Assembly: GCA_048262255.1 (NCBI GenBank)
Contig: JBLXFH010000001.1
Coordinates: 496,001 to 560,000 of the forward strand
DNA from: JABMNT01 sp048262255
GTDB lineage: Bacteria; Pseudomonadota; Alphaproteobacteria; Rhodospirillales; Casp-alpha2
Direction: 5' to 3'
DNA: 64,000 nt
Shown here: one piece after another, positions 55,307 through 63,170 of the stretch
Position numbering within the stretch: the first letter of the stretch is position 1
Layout: each line of letters starts with the position of its first letter
Translations under genes and position numbers: made by a program
Notes under the pieces: model-generated
Seen by the model: only the letters and a program-made list of their open reading frames with translations
The model's database searches: none
What the model was told of the DNA's origin: nothing

Positions 55307-55966
55307 CTACAGCCTGCGCAAAATATCCATGGCCGCATTAAGCTGGCTCATATGCGAGTGAGAGCCAAAACCGGAATCCGGATGCAGGACAGAGGCCAGC
55401 ATCCGGAAGCGGGTCCGCAGGGCCGTCTGGTCGGGAATTTCGCCAGGAGGAAACCCCATCACATGAATGGCTTCATCCGGGGTGCGGATTCCGCCGGGGT
55501 AAGGTTCAAAAGCCAATATGGACACAATATTTTGAAGTTTTTTCACCTCTTCCCGGGCTTCATTCTGGCGGGCCTCGGCAAACAAAGCCTGTGGCGCCAG
55601 GCCGTGATCCGGGGCTTCCAGATGTAGATGCGCCCTTTTACCCTCAAGCGCCATCGCCACCGCCAGCGCCTTGCGCAGGAAGGCGACATCATATCCCGCC
55701 CCCATGCGAACCTGAAGACGGGGTTTGCGTTGCCACGGACGACCTTTTGATTTCCCGGATTTGAGAATAACGGTTTCGCGGTCTTTGGCTTCAGGCTCTC
55801 CTGGGTCGGGAAAGGCGTTTATTGCCTCGGCTGGCACCACAAGAGCTATGGAACGGGCGATATCTGCCGCATTTACAGACCGGTTTTCCGCCATTTTCAG
55901 GATCGCATCACGAAACGCACTGGCACAGGGGATGGTGTAGGATTGTTTGGTCTGGCTTTTGCTCAT
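55307..55966 (-). CDS. Protein with a C-terminal J-domain-like segment
   Basis: About 219 residues. A long N-terminal part I do not recognise precedes a C-terminal helical region with the HPD motif, LASVLHPDSGFGSHSHMSQLNAAMDILRRL. That is the loop between helices II and III of a J domain, so it may recruit DnaK. The zinc-finger and G/F parts of DnaJ are absent. ATG at 55966. Confidence 0.65.
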   Translation of the reverse strand: MSKSQTKQSYTIPCASAFRDAILKMAENRSVNAADIARSIALVVPAEAINAFPDPGEPEAKDRETVILKSGKSKGRPWQRKPRLQVRMGAGYDVAFLRKALAVAMALEGKRAHLHLEAPDHGLAPQALFAEARQNEAREEVKKLQNIVSILAFEPYPGGIRTPDEAIHVMGFPPGEIPDQTALRTRFRMLASVLHPDSGFGSHSHMSQLNAAMDILRRL

Positions 55967-56038
55967 TTTCACCTATCGTCCTGAAATGACGGACGTCAGC
56001 CCGTCCTTGTTTCCCGGTTGAATCGCTCCAGCAATTTT

Positions 56039-56093
56039 AAAAAGGGTTAACGACTAAAAATCAACTGCATATGTTGTTTTTAAAACCCTTTTT
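56039..56093. repeat. Inverted repeat with AAAAAGGGTT arms
   Basis: AAAAAGGGTT at 56039-56048 is the exact complement of AACCCTTTTT at 56084-56093, with 35 bases between that include a smaller CAAC/GTTG pair. The T run at one end and A run at the other make it a possible bidirectional terminator or a protein-binding site upstream of the J-domain-like gene. Confidence 0.4.
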
Positions 56094-56594
56094 CCAGTTT
56101 TGCCTGATGTTTTGCAAACGAGCTCTCCCAGACAGTGTTTTTTCTATATGAACCGGGGCTTTCAGCTCTTAATCTTTTGTTCATTCTTGCCTCACCGATT
56201 CAGGTAACGGTGGATAGAAATCAGAATCAAACGGCAAACCGGCTTATATAAAGGTTAACAGGTCCCATAAAGGCATGATTTCGGGTTGTTTTGCATTTCT
56301 TTAAAACCGGTGACGATCTGTCTTCCTTGCTTTTGTTCCCCTCTGAAAACATCTTAACGCTGCTTCCCCCCCAGACGTATACGCTTTGTTTTAATCGGGC
56401 AGGACATTCCAGACAAAACAACCTTCAGCAAAACAACCGTCCATCCGGCATCAAGTTCCATAACAACAAGTCTTAAACAGGCGCAAATAAAGCGGCCGGT
56501 TTATTTCGCTGACGCGCCCCCTGCACACCGTGGTGGCAAACGTCCATTGCGGTTTTAGAATGAGTGTACCGGGTTTTCATACCTCACATTGCAG

Positions 56595-56615
56595 AGCGGA
56601 CACCCCCTGTCCGCT
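56595..56615. terminator. Hairpin downstream of the diguanylate cyclase gene
   Basis: AGCGGACA and TGTCCGCT form a perfect eight-base stem around CCCCC. It lies about 70 bases beyond the cyclase stop on its strand. There is no clear T run there, so termination is uncertain. Confidence 0.4.
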
Positions 56616-56683
56616 TTGAATCCATTACGATACAACCGGCAGAAACTCAGGGATACGGAGTGTCCGGCAGCATTTGAAGAGGC

Positions 56684-57898
56684 TTATTCCCGTGGTTTGT
56701 CTTTTAGAGGGTTCGGCACAACGTTGCCTTCTTCGCGCCCGGCGGCCGTGCCAAAGTTGCCAAGCTCGGCCTCTGTCATATTGTCGTTAGGATTACCCAA
56801 CTGAAACGTTGCCATCCCGGTTGCAACCATCCAGCCAAACAGAACCGCTACCCCAACGGCAGCCAACCCGGCCGGCAAAAGTGGAACCGGAGGCAAAGCC
56901 ATTTTTTTCGTCAGGAGCTGCCGCAAGCCGACCAACAGCGGAGGCGTGCGGGGAGCGCGAACGGCCTTCTCCGGCTTTACAAAAACAATCTGTGATTCAT
57001 TTTCGGTTTTTTCTGGCGACGCCTCATATACCCGATATCCTCGCCGGCCATCCCGCTTGACCTGATACATGGCGGCATCGGCGTTGGCATATAATGTCTC
57101 TGGATCGCTGCCATGTTCGGGTGAAATCGCAAGCCCAATACTGCCCGATACATAAACCGCAACACCATCCAGAATAAACGGTCGCTCAAGACCACCTAGA
57201 ATTTTCGACGCCACCTTTTCGGCAATCTGGTTGTCGCCGACGTCGCTCAGGGTGATGACAAACTCATCCCCGCCGATGCGGGCCACGGTATCAGTCTCGC
57301 GTACGCATTTGCACATCCGGTCGGCGGCCTCAACCAGCAACGCATCGCCGATCGCATGACCCCAGGTATCGTTGACCTCTTTAAAATAATCCAGATCCAC
57401 AAACAAAACCGCAACCCGGCTTCCGTTGCGCTTCGCCTGCGCCAAGCTCTGTTTCAAACGGTCCTGCAGCAATTCCCGGTTAGGCAGACCCGTCAACTGG
57501 TCAAGGCTAGCGCGGCGCCGGATTTCCTGCTCCTGTGCCTTTCGGTCCGTCATATCGCTGATCAGCACAATAGACCTGACTGGCCCTTTTTTAGCGGCCG
57601 CGTTCTGAAGGGGCGAGACAACAGCCCAGGCCGGAAAGGTCGACCCGTCTTTCCGGGTGATCTCGACCTCTCCCCGCCAAACAACGCCATGGTCACGGCT
57701 TTCGATCACATGCGGGACGAGTTCCGAAGCGCCCAACTCAGCAAGACCTGAGCCAACCAACTCGTCCGAGGCTCCGCCGCCGATCAGATCGAAAAGTGCC
57801 GGATTAAGGGACTCAATGCGAAGATTAGCATCCACACAAAGAAGGCCTTCACCCAATGCATTGAAAAGATGTGTTTGAGAATTATCTGCACCCATCAT
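56684..57898 (-). CDS. PAS-GGDEF diguanylate cyclase with C-terminal membrane anchor
   Basis: 404 residues from the ATG at 57898; a TTG 26 codons upstream is the alternative. A PAS domain occupies about 8-120. A GGDEF domain (about 130-300) has an intact GGDEF at 209-213 and the inhibitory RETD (RxxD) at 200-203, so it should make c-di-GMP with product inhibition. A hydrophobic segment (341-362) then follows, leaving about 40 residues on the far side of the membrane. Most cyclases have their membrane parts before the catalytic domain. Confidence 0.85.
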   Translation of the reverse strand: MMGADNSQTHLFNALGEGLLCVDANLRIESLNPALFDLIGGGASDELVGSGLAELGASELVPHVIESRDHGVVWRGEVEITRKDGSTFPAWAVVSPLQNAAAKKGPVRSIVLISDMTDRKAQEQEIRRRASLDQLTGLPNRELLQDRLKQSLAQAKRNGSRVAVLFVDLDYFKEVNDTWGHAIGDALLVEAADRMCKCVRETDTVARIGGDEFVITLSDVGDNQIAEKVASKILGGLERPFILDGVAVYVSGSIGLAISPEHGSDPETLYANADAAMYQVKRDGRRGYRVYEASPEKTENESQIVFVKPEKAVRAPRTPPLLVGLRQLLTKKMALPPVPLLPAGLAAVGVAVLFGWMVATGMATFQLGNPNDNMTEAELGNFGTAAGREEGNVVPNPLKDKPRE

Positions 57899-58097
57899 CG
57901 GTGAACCGCAGTCACCGCACACCCCAAAGCCTGAGCGCGCCTCCCGGAAAAACGTATGCAGCAATACACGGACCAAATAAAGCCGGTGGTTTTGCCAATG
58001 CCTTCCATATCACTACCCCCAGTAATTCGGAATCGCGGAGTTTATAGCGACTGGGAAAACGAAGTCCACAGGATTTGTTAAAAAATGGTAAATAACC

Positions 58098-58143
58098 GCC
58101 TTATTTTAAGGCCTAAGAAGTAGTTGATCGAGCACAACTACTT
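58098..58143. repeat. Two adjacent perfect hairpins
   Basis: GCCTTA-TTT-TAAGGC at 58098-58112 is followed five bases on by AAGTAGTTG (58118-58126) facing CAACTACTT (58135-58143), a nine-base stem with an eight-base loop. They lie in the 331-base gap between the cyclase start and the Old Yellow Enzyme stop, which otherwise shows no gene. They could be the end of the oxidoreductase message. Confidence 0.5.
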
Positions 58144-58164
58144 ATGATTGTTTTATAGAGTGCG

Positions 58165-58234
58165 GTTAACAGCATGCGGCTCGCATTATCGACTGAACCG
58201 ATTCGCGCTTTACTGGCCGTCTCTTGCTGTTAAC
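58165..58234. repeat. Inverted repeat GTTAACAGCA / TGCTGTTAAC
   Basis: Exact 10-base arms at 58165-58174 and 58225-58234, 50 bases apart. The right arm covers the stop codon of the Old Yellow Enzyme gene. With the hairpins nearby it makes this 3' region unusually structured. Confidence 0.4.
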
Positions 58235-59354
58235 TTTTTGGGGCGGGTGGATTTCCGGGAATAGGCAACCCCCGAAGCGAACTATGGGTTCGCATATATT
58301 GCGGAGGATAAGCCGCATCGGCATTCAGCGCTTCGGCGGCGTGCCAGACCCAATGCGGATTGTACAACATGCCACGGGCCAGCGCGACCATATCGGCCTG
58401 GCCGCTGCGGATAATGGATTCCGCCTGATGCGGCGACGTGATCTGACCAACAGCCATGGTCGCCAAACCGCTGGCCCGGCGAATCTCTTCGGCAAACCCC
58501 GTTTGGTAGCCCGGCCCGGCATCAATCTGCTGCTCCATGGAATTGCCGCCGCTGGACACGTCGATGAAATCGCAACCGTGCGCTTTCAGGGCCTTGGCAA
58601 ATTCGCACGATTCCTTGGTATCCCAGGAAGAAGAAGCGACCCAGTCCGTTGCCGATATCCGCACACCCAGCGCCGCGCCTTTTGGCCAGACGGCGCGCAC
58701 CGCATCAAACACCTCAAGCGGGAAGCGCATGCGGTTCTCCAGGCTGCCGCCGTATTGGTCGGTGCGCTTGTTACTGATGGGAGACAGAAACTGATGGAAC
58801 AAGTAACCATGCGCCATATGCAGCTCAATCACATCAAAGCCGATGCGGATGCAGCGTTCCGTCGCCTGAACGAAAGCCTGTTTGATTCTGGCCAGCCCGG
58901 CATCGTCAAATTCCGTCGGCGTTTGCCAGCCATCAGCGAAAGGCGTTGCCGAGGGGCCAACCGTCTGCCATCCGCGCGCATCCGACGCCGGGATCGGTTT
59001 ACCGCCGAGCCAGGGGAAATCCGTCGAGGCCTTGCGGCCGGCGTGCGCCAGTTGCATGCCCATTTTCGAATTACCATACCCCTTACAGAAATCGACGACC
59101 CGCTTGAGAGCTGCTTCATTGGCGTCGGAATAAAGACCGACACATCCCGGGGTGATCCGGCCTTCCGCTTCAACGCCGCTGGCTTCAACAAAAACCAGTC
59201 CCGGTCCGGCGACAGCGAACTGACCCAGATGCATCAGGTGCCAATCCGTGGCGGTGCCATCGACGGCGCTGTACATACACATGGGCGCGACGATAATGCG
59301 GTTGGAAAGTTCGACATCGCCGAGCTTGATCGGGGTGAAAAGTTTGCTTGCCAT
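58230..59354 (-). CDS. Old Yellow Enzyme family oxidoreductase (YqjM-like)
   Basis: 374 residues from the ATG at 59354. FMN-dependent ene-reductase fold: the YqjM-type Cys in APMCMYSA, the QLAHAGRKA loop, and the catalytic His pair in ELHMAHGYLFHQFLSP, followed by RTDQYGGSLENR. It reduces activated C=C bonds with NAD(P)H. It lacks the C-terminal iron-sulphur extension of larger 2,4-dienoyl-CoA reductases. The physiological substrate is unknown. Confidence 0.92.
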   Translation of the reverse strand: MASKLFTPIKLGDVELSNRIIVAPMCMYSAVDGTATDWHLMHLGQFAVAGPGLVFVEASGVEAEGRITPGCVGLYSDANEAALKRVVDFCKGYGNSKMGMQLAHAGRKASTDFPWLGGKPIPASDARGWQTVGPSATPFADGWQTPTEFDDAGLARIKQAFVQATERCIRIGFDVIELHMAHGYLFHQFLSPISNKRTDQYGGSLENRMRFPLEVFDAVRAVWPKGAALGVRISATDWVASSSWDTKESCEFAKALKAHGCDFIDVSSGGNSMEQQIDAGPGYQTGFAEEIRRASGLATMAVGQITSPHQAESIIRSGQADMVALARGMLYNPHWVWHAAEALNADAAYPPQYMRTHSSLRGLPIPGNPPAPKS

Positions 59355-59559
59355 CGGGACCTCAGAATTGGAATAAAACGGGAAAGGAACCATAGCCTGC
59401 CATGAACGCTCTGGTCCTGTAAAACCCTTTAATCATTTGATCTTCCGGGTCAAAACGCTGTTATCGATTGGTCACAAATTAAATGATAAGCCGGGAAAAA
59501 GCCCGCCATATCAACGGCTGGCTTACGCAGGCAACACCATACCCTCCATCGCCTCATCA

Positions 59560-60597
59560 CTAAACGGTGGAAAACGTTTTCAATTTTCCATGGATATTAT
59601 CTGCCGATTCGCGCAAAGCGGGATCAAGGTCTACCGATGTTGGATGTCGGTGAGGATTACGAATTTCACATGCGCCCGTTTTCTTGATACCAATCACCTC
59701 CGTCACCTTTGCAAGATACGTGTCTCCTTCGGCGCAAAAGCGGTCATAGTCGAAAAAAAGGATACGGTCAGGATGCGCATTTCCGACGGACAGGAGATAG
59801 GCATAAGCATGACACCAGTTCTCAAGCCAATAACTCAGCTCTGAAGTCGGGAAGAGAGAGGGTTTTGTTTGCGGCCAAACAAAAGGCCGGTGTGTTACAC
59901 CGAATTCATGATGCGCAAGCCATGTCATATACGCTTTTGCAAATCCGTCTTTTTCATACTGCAAAATAAAATCGTTGTGTTTGTTAAGCAGCGAGTTTGC
60001 GTGCTGGACAGGATCACGAAAGGGGATAACAACAAAAGCTTTTGGGAATGTCTGCAAAATGGCTGGTATACGGAGAATATTGTTGTTGTTTTTCGACAAA
60101 TATCTGACCTTGCCATATCTCTTTAATACAAGAGACACGTACATACGGAACAAGTCTGTCACCTTATTGTCAATATCTATAACTGTCAGCGCGTCTTTCC
60201 CGATATAGCGGCCTTCTGTCTGAACGCGCCAGAAAACTTCTTCCAGCGCTTCCGGGCTCTCGGCGTCAACCAGGATACCGTCCTTATGTGCCCTTTCAGC
60301 CATTGTGATCTGGCGATGGAAACGACTGGTGATTATTGACCACAGATTTGGCGCCAACACGAACGGCATGTCCTTGTAGGTCAGCGAACAAAAATCGTTA
60401 GACTGATACAGCGTCCGCATCAGAAATGTTGTGCCCGCGCGCGCATACCCGGCGACAAAGACATGAGCACCATCCCGGCTGTTGGGAGCCCCGCTCAGCA
60501 TCATACGACGCTCCATATCAAAAGAGGTCACAGTAACGGCATTCAGACCCAGAGCCAGATAATGCAGCAGTTTGGGGGCAATACCGTACGCGCTCAC
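59560..60597 (-). CDS. Sulfotransferase family protein (PAPS-dependent)
   Basis: 345 residues. The 5'-phosphosulphate-binding loop GYARAGTTFLMRTL is at 50-63. The 3'-phosphate-binding motif FRDPVQHANSLL contains Arg194 and Ser202. It fits the sulfotransferase_3 type that moves sulphate from PAPS to an acceptor. The GTG start has AGGAG eight bases upstream. It starts four bases after the stop of the 124-residue membrane protein, so it is the last gene of a four-gene operon that is low in G+C. Confidence 0.85.
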   Translation of the reverse strand: MSAYGIAPKLLHYLALGLNAVTVTSFDMERRMMLSGAPNSRDGAHVFVAGYARAGTTFLMRTLYQSNDFCSLTYKDMPFVLAPNLWSIITSRFHRQITMAERAHKDGILVDAESPEALEEVFWRVQTEGRYIGKDALTVIDIDNKVTDLFRMYVSLVLKRYGKVRYLSKNNNNILRIPAILQTFPKAFVVIPFRDPVQHANSLLNKHNDFILQYEKDGFAKAYMTWLAHHEFGVTHRPFVWPQTKPSLFPTSELSYWLENWCHAYAYLLSVGNAHPDRILFFDYDRFCAEGDTYLAKVTEVIGIKKTGACEIRNPHRHPTSVDLDPALRESADNIHGKLKTFSTV

Positions 60598-60601
60598 GGG
60601 C

Positions 60602-60976
60602 TCAACTCCTATGAAGGATATGTTTTCTGGCCCAAACGTAGGAAAAAACGACTGCGATTGAGATGACGATACCCGGCCCCGTCAGAAACAATGAGAAGAC
60701 GTCGATACCGACGCTGGACATGACGAAGCCCCCCACTGCCAAAGGAGAAAAGACAACGATGAACAGGGCAAATATCCATAGGGTTTGGAGAAAAAGCGTC
60801 TGCGCATAGGCCAACAGAATCTTCTCTTTCCAATGATCGGAAATCCGTTTTGACGTTATGACCCGTTGGGATTTTAAAACAGTATCGGCCAACGTCTTGA
60901 GCCGAGGAATGACCGGAATTCGAAGCCATAGCTCAATAACCACAAACAGTATGAGCAACGCTCCAAGCCAACGCAT
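60602..60976 (-). CDS. Small membrane protein, unknown
   Basis: 124 residues. One hydrophobic helix at the N-terminus (GALLILFVVIELWL), then a basic stretch, and two more helices from about 65 to 115. No motif I recognise. ATG with AAGG eight bases upstream. It lies two bases after the YIGPG protein and four before the sulfotransferase, so all are translated from one message. Confidence 0.7.
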   Translation of the reverse strand: MRWLGALLILFVVIELWLRIPVIPRLKTLADTVLKSQRVITSKRISDHWKEKILLAYAQTLFLQTLWIFALFIVVFSPLAVGGFVMSSVGIDVFSLFLTGPGIVISIAVVFSYVWARKHILHRS

Positions 60977-60978
60977 GG

Positions 60979-61197
60979 TCAGGCCTTATCATCATTTTTT
61001 GCCCGGGCGGCTTTCATTCTCTTCAAGAAGCGCTTGACCGGATAATACAAAATCGCGAAAAACGCCAGGATGATCGATCCAATAATCCCCAAAACGATCC
61101 CGATACCTCCCAGCCCCATCCCTGGCCCAATATAGGCATATGCTGGTGGCGAGAGCAGGAAAAAAAATCCGGCAAGAAAAGATACCGCTTTCATCAT
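60979..61197 (-). CDS. Small YIGPG-motif membrane protein
   Basis: 72 residues. A signal-like hydrophobic start ends in PPAYA, followed by YIGPGMGLGGIG, a second helix (IVLGIIGSIILAFFAILYY) and a basic tail (KRFLKRMKAARAKND). Small proteins with a YIGPG or YIDPG motif of this shape often lie beside sulphatases, phosphoesterases or sugar-modifying enzymes. The role is unknown. It is 17 bases after the propeller gene. Confidence 0.72.
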   Translation of the reverse strand: MMKAVSFLAGFFFLLSPPAYAYIGPGMGLGGIGIVLGIIGSIILAFFAILYYPVKRFLKRMKAARAKNDDKA

Positions 61198-61214
61198 CTA
61201 ATCGTCCGTTTTCT

Positions 61215-62639
61215 TCATTGTTGGTTGCAGCTCAAGTTTTTCATCCACGATAGATCCAATTCATCCCGGCTGAAATAACGGCTCCAATTCAGCGCGCCGA
61301 CCTCACCCTCATCCACCGAATTGACGAAAGACCAGCGAATTTTGTCCTTCCCTACGCGGTGCAGCATGTATTCAGGCCGCTCAATAAAAACATCACCGTT
61401 GTCGAGAACCTTGTGAAGCCCGGCAATCGGGATAGAGATGCCGAGCGCACCCAGATCCATAGCAACGGATATCTTGTCCGTCGCCTGATCATACTGATAG
61501 ATAGCACTACCTTTGTTAAGGATGCCATTCTTGTTCATGTTGGTGCCGCGCACGAAATCGTTCCCAAAAATCGTGAACTTGCCGTTACCATGGTAATCCA
61601 CGTCATGCTGATTGAGCCAGGGGCCTGTCTTTAACCAGATGATCCGGCCGGTCGAGGGCCGGAAAAGGAAGACTGTCGATAGGTTTCTAACACTTAAGGC
61701 GACGTCGCCCTTGTTGACGAATGCATCCGTCTCCAGCATCGGCTGTGCATCGTTGAGATGGATTCTGTCCATCTCGAAAGGACCAACACCATAGAGCAGC
61801 CCCAGATATCCGTTCTGTTCCAGAATATCCTTGACGGACCATTCCTGAATAATCTTGCCTTCTGGCGAGATAATGGCAAACCCGTCATCCCGAATAGGCC
61901 CGACACTGTGGCCCTCGGCCGTCACTGAATACATAGTTGGCGCGTATTCATTATAAAACTGTTCAGGTTTTGCAACAACCGAAACGGCATATAATGTGCC
62001 TTCTGGCCCTTGCTCAATTGCATGATGGAAATGATGATTGACCGCCCAAACCAGTTTTCCACATGCGTCAACCTTGGCAATCGGGCCATCGGCACTGCTG
62101 AGAATAACCTCGCCCTTGTTGGTCAGAACCGGATGGTGCGCACGATGATCTTTCAGGTCATTCTGCCCGCCATGAATAGTCGTTGCCTCTAGAATGTCCG
62201 CAACCGGGGGAACCCATTCGAAAATCCGTTTCTGCGTCTTGAGGTCAAAGAGATAGACGGTTCCATGGTCGATGTCTTTGTTCCATCCCGACACCAGAAT
62301 GTACCCATTATCTTGAAAATTTTCGTCGTCAATTCTGAGATCGCTGAATTCTGTAAATTCAAATTTTTGCGGAGTGATTGTGCGCGAAGCATTGTGAAGG
62401 AACCGGATAATAGGTGTTGGTGATTCCGCAACTTTTAATAAGAACGCACCAAAAGCACCACCACCCCCGCCATCTCTCGCCTGATGCTGCGCCGCCCAGC
62501 CGAATAAGAAACCCGCTAACACCAGCACAAGGCAGACCAAGATGAGGAACCAGAGTTCGATTTTTTTGAATAGAATTTTTTCCATGTGTTTATGCCAAAA
62601 AACGTTGCTTTCCTCGTCGCCTTCAAAAAGTGAAACCAT
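61215..62639 (-). CDS. Membrane-anchored arylsulfotransferase-like beta-propeller
   Basis: About 474 residues. An N-terminal helix (LWFLILVCLVLVLAGFLFGW) anchors a large repeat-rich domain that should fold as a propeller. Segments such as HHPVLTNKGEVIL, NHHFHHAIEQGPEGTLYA, LNQHDVDYHGNGKFTIFGN and LHKVLDNGDVFI recur with the His-x-Asp and Gly-Asn pattern of arylsulphate sulfotransferases (ASST). The active-site His probably lies in HDVDYHGNG. ASST enzymes transfer sulphate between phenols without PAPS. The start is uncertain: ATG at 62639 or 62585. Confidence 0.7.
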   Translation of the reverse strand: MVSLFEGDEESNVFWHKHMEKILFKKIELWFLILVCLVLVLAGFLFGWAAQHQARDGGGGGAFGAFLLKVAESPTPIIRFLHNASRTITPQKFEFTEFSDLRIDDENFQDNGYILVSGWNKDIDHGTVYLFDLKTQKRIFEWVPPVADILEATTIHGGQNDLKDHRAHHPVLTNKGEVILSSADGPIAKVDACGKLVWAVNHHFHHAIEQGPEGTLYAVSVVAKPEQFYNEYAPTMYSVTAEGHSVGPIRDDGFAIISPEGKIIQEWSVKDILEQNGYLGLLYGVGPFEMDRIHLNDAQPMLETDAFVNKGDVALSVRNLSTVFLFRPSTGRIIWLKTGPWLNQHDVDYHGNGKFTIFGNDFVRGTNMNKNGILNKGSAIYQYDQATDKISVAMDLGALGISIPIAGLHKVLDNGDVFIERPEYMLHRVGKDKIRWSFVNSVDEGEVGALNWSRYFSRDELDLSWMKNLSCNQQ

Positions 62640-62830
62640 ATATAGTCGACCGAACCAAATAATGGCAACTTTTAGGTGAAGACAATTACTGCATATTTGC
62701 TGCGCACTCTTCGAGCACAGCCCGCGCATTGACCTCCCCCACCCTGCCCATGGCAGGAAGCTTGGGCGGCAAGGCCAATCCGCAGAGCAGATCAAGATCG
62801 AAACCGTTTATCGGCGATAAATGAAAGAAA

Positions 62831-62906
62831 TGGTGCCGCTTGGGTGACTTGAACACCCGACCCCCGCATTACGAATGCGATGCTCTACCAGCTGAGCTAA
62901 AGCGGC
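62831..62906 (-). tRNA. tRNA-Thr (CGT anticodon)
   Basis: A 76-base cloverleaf on the minus strand beginning GCCGCTT and ending AAGCGGCACCA with encoded CCA. The anticodon stem TCGCA/TGCGG closes the loop TTCGTAA, giving CGT, which reads ACG. T arm GGGTGTTCAAGTCACCC. It borders the low-G+C sulfotransferase cluster. Confidence 0.96.
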
Positions 62907-63059
62907 CCTGGAAGATGGGCGCAAACTAGCATTACCGCCGAGTCTGTCAAGACTCTGATCACAAAGGGAGGAAATGCGTAACTGAAAAAAATCGAAAATA
63001 AAATGAACCCATGCGCAAATCGGGAATTGCCAAAGGCCCGCGAGGAAGGCTAGTGTCGA

Positions 63060-63091
63060 GCGTAACAAAAACGTCATAAATTTGTTATATT
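63060..63091 (+). promoter_or_regulatory. Pho-box-like promoter of the phnD-type gene
   Basis: Three heptamers spaced by four bases, GCGTAAC (63060-63066), ACGTCAT (63071-63077) and TTGTTAT (63082-63088), each match most of the PhoB half-site CTGTCAT/CTGTAAC. The 11-base period is the PhoB rule. A TATATT at 63086-63091 could be the -10. It lies about 80-110 bases upstream of the gene, fitting induction by phosphate starvation. Confidence 0.55.
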
Positions 63092-63130
63092 CGAGCAGCG
63101 GCTTTAATCGATGCCGCACAGCTCAGGGAC

Positions 63131-63160
63131 TTGGGTTTCAATCAGTTGGGTTTCAATCAG
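63131..63160 (+). repeat. Perfect 15-bp tandem duplication before the phnD-type gene
   Basis: TTGGGTTTCAATCAG occurs twice in a row at 63131-63145 and 63146-63160. It is immediately followed by the GGGAG ribosome site of the gene at 63171. It may be a recent slippage event in the leader that changes spacing. Confidence 0.85.
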
Positions 63161-63170
63161 GGAGACAACA

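Larger units (their letters stand above)
55967..56683. other. 717-base intergenic region, no supported gene
   Basis: No reading frame here has both a plausible ribosome site and a protein-like composition. It contains the inverted repeats at 56039-56093 and 56595-56615 and short direct repeats of AAAACAACC near 56415 and 56431. The G+C content is lower than in the genes. An unannotated small RNA or promoter could sit here, but I cannot support one. Confidence 0.5.

Noticed and set aside
56291..56476. A 61-codon frame in the long intergenic gap
   Set aside because: Composition is not protein-like (many Asn, Pro and Leu), and the ribosome site is absent.
62808..63119. A 103-codon frame over the tRNA-Thr gene
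   Set aside because: It overlaps the tRNA on the same strand and begins in non-coding DNA.
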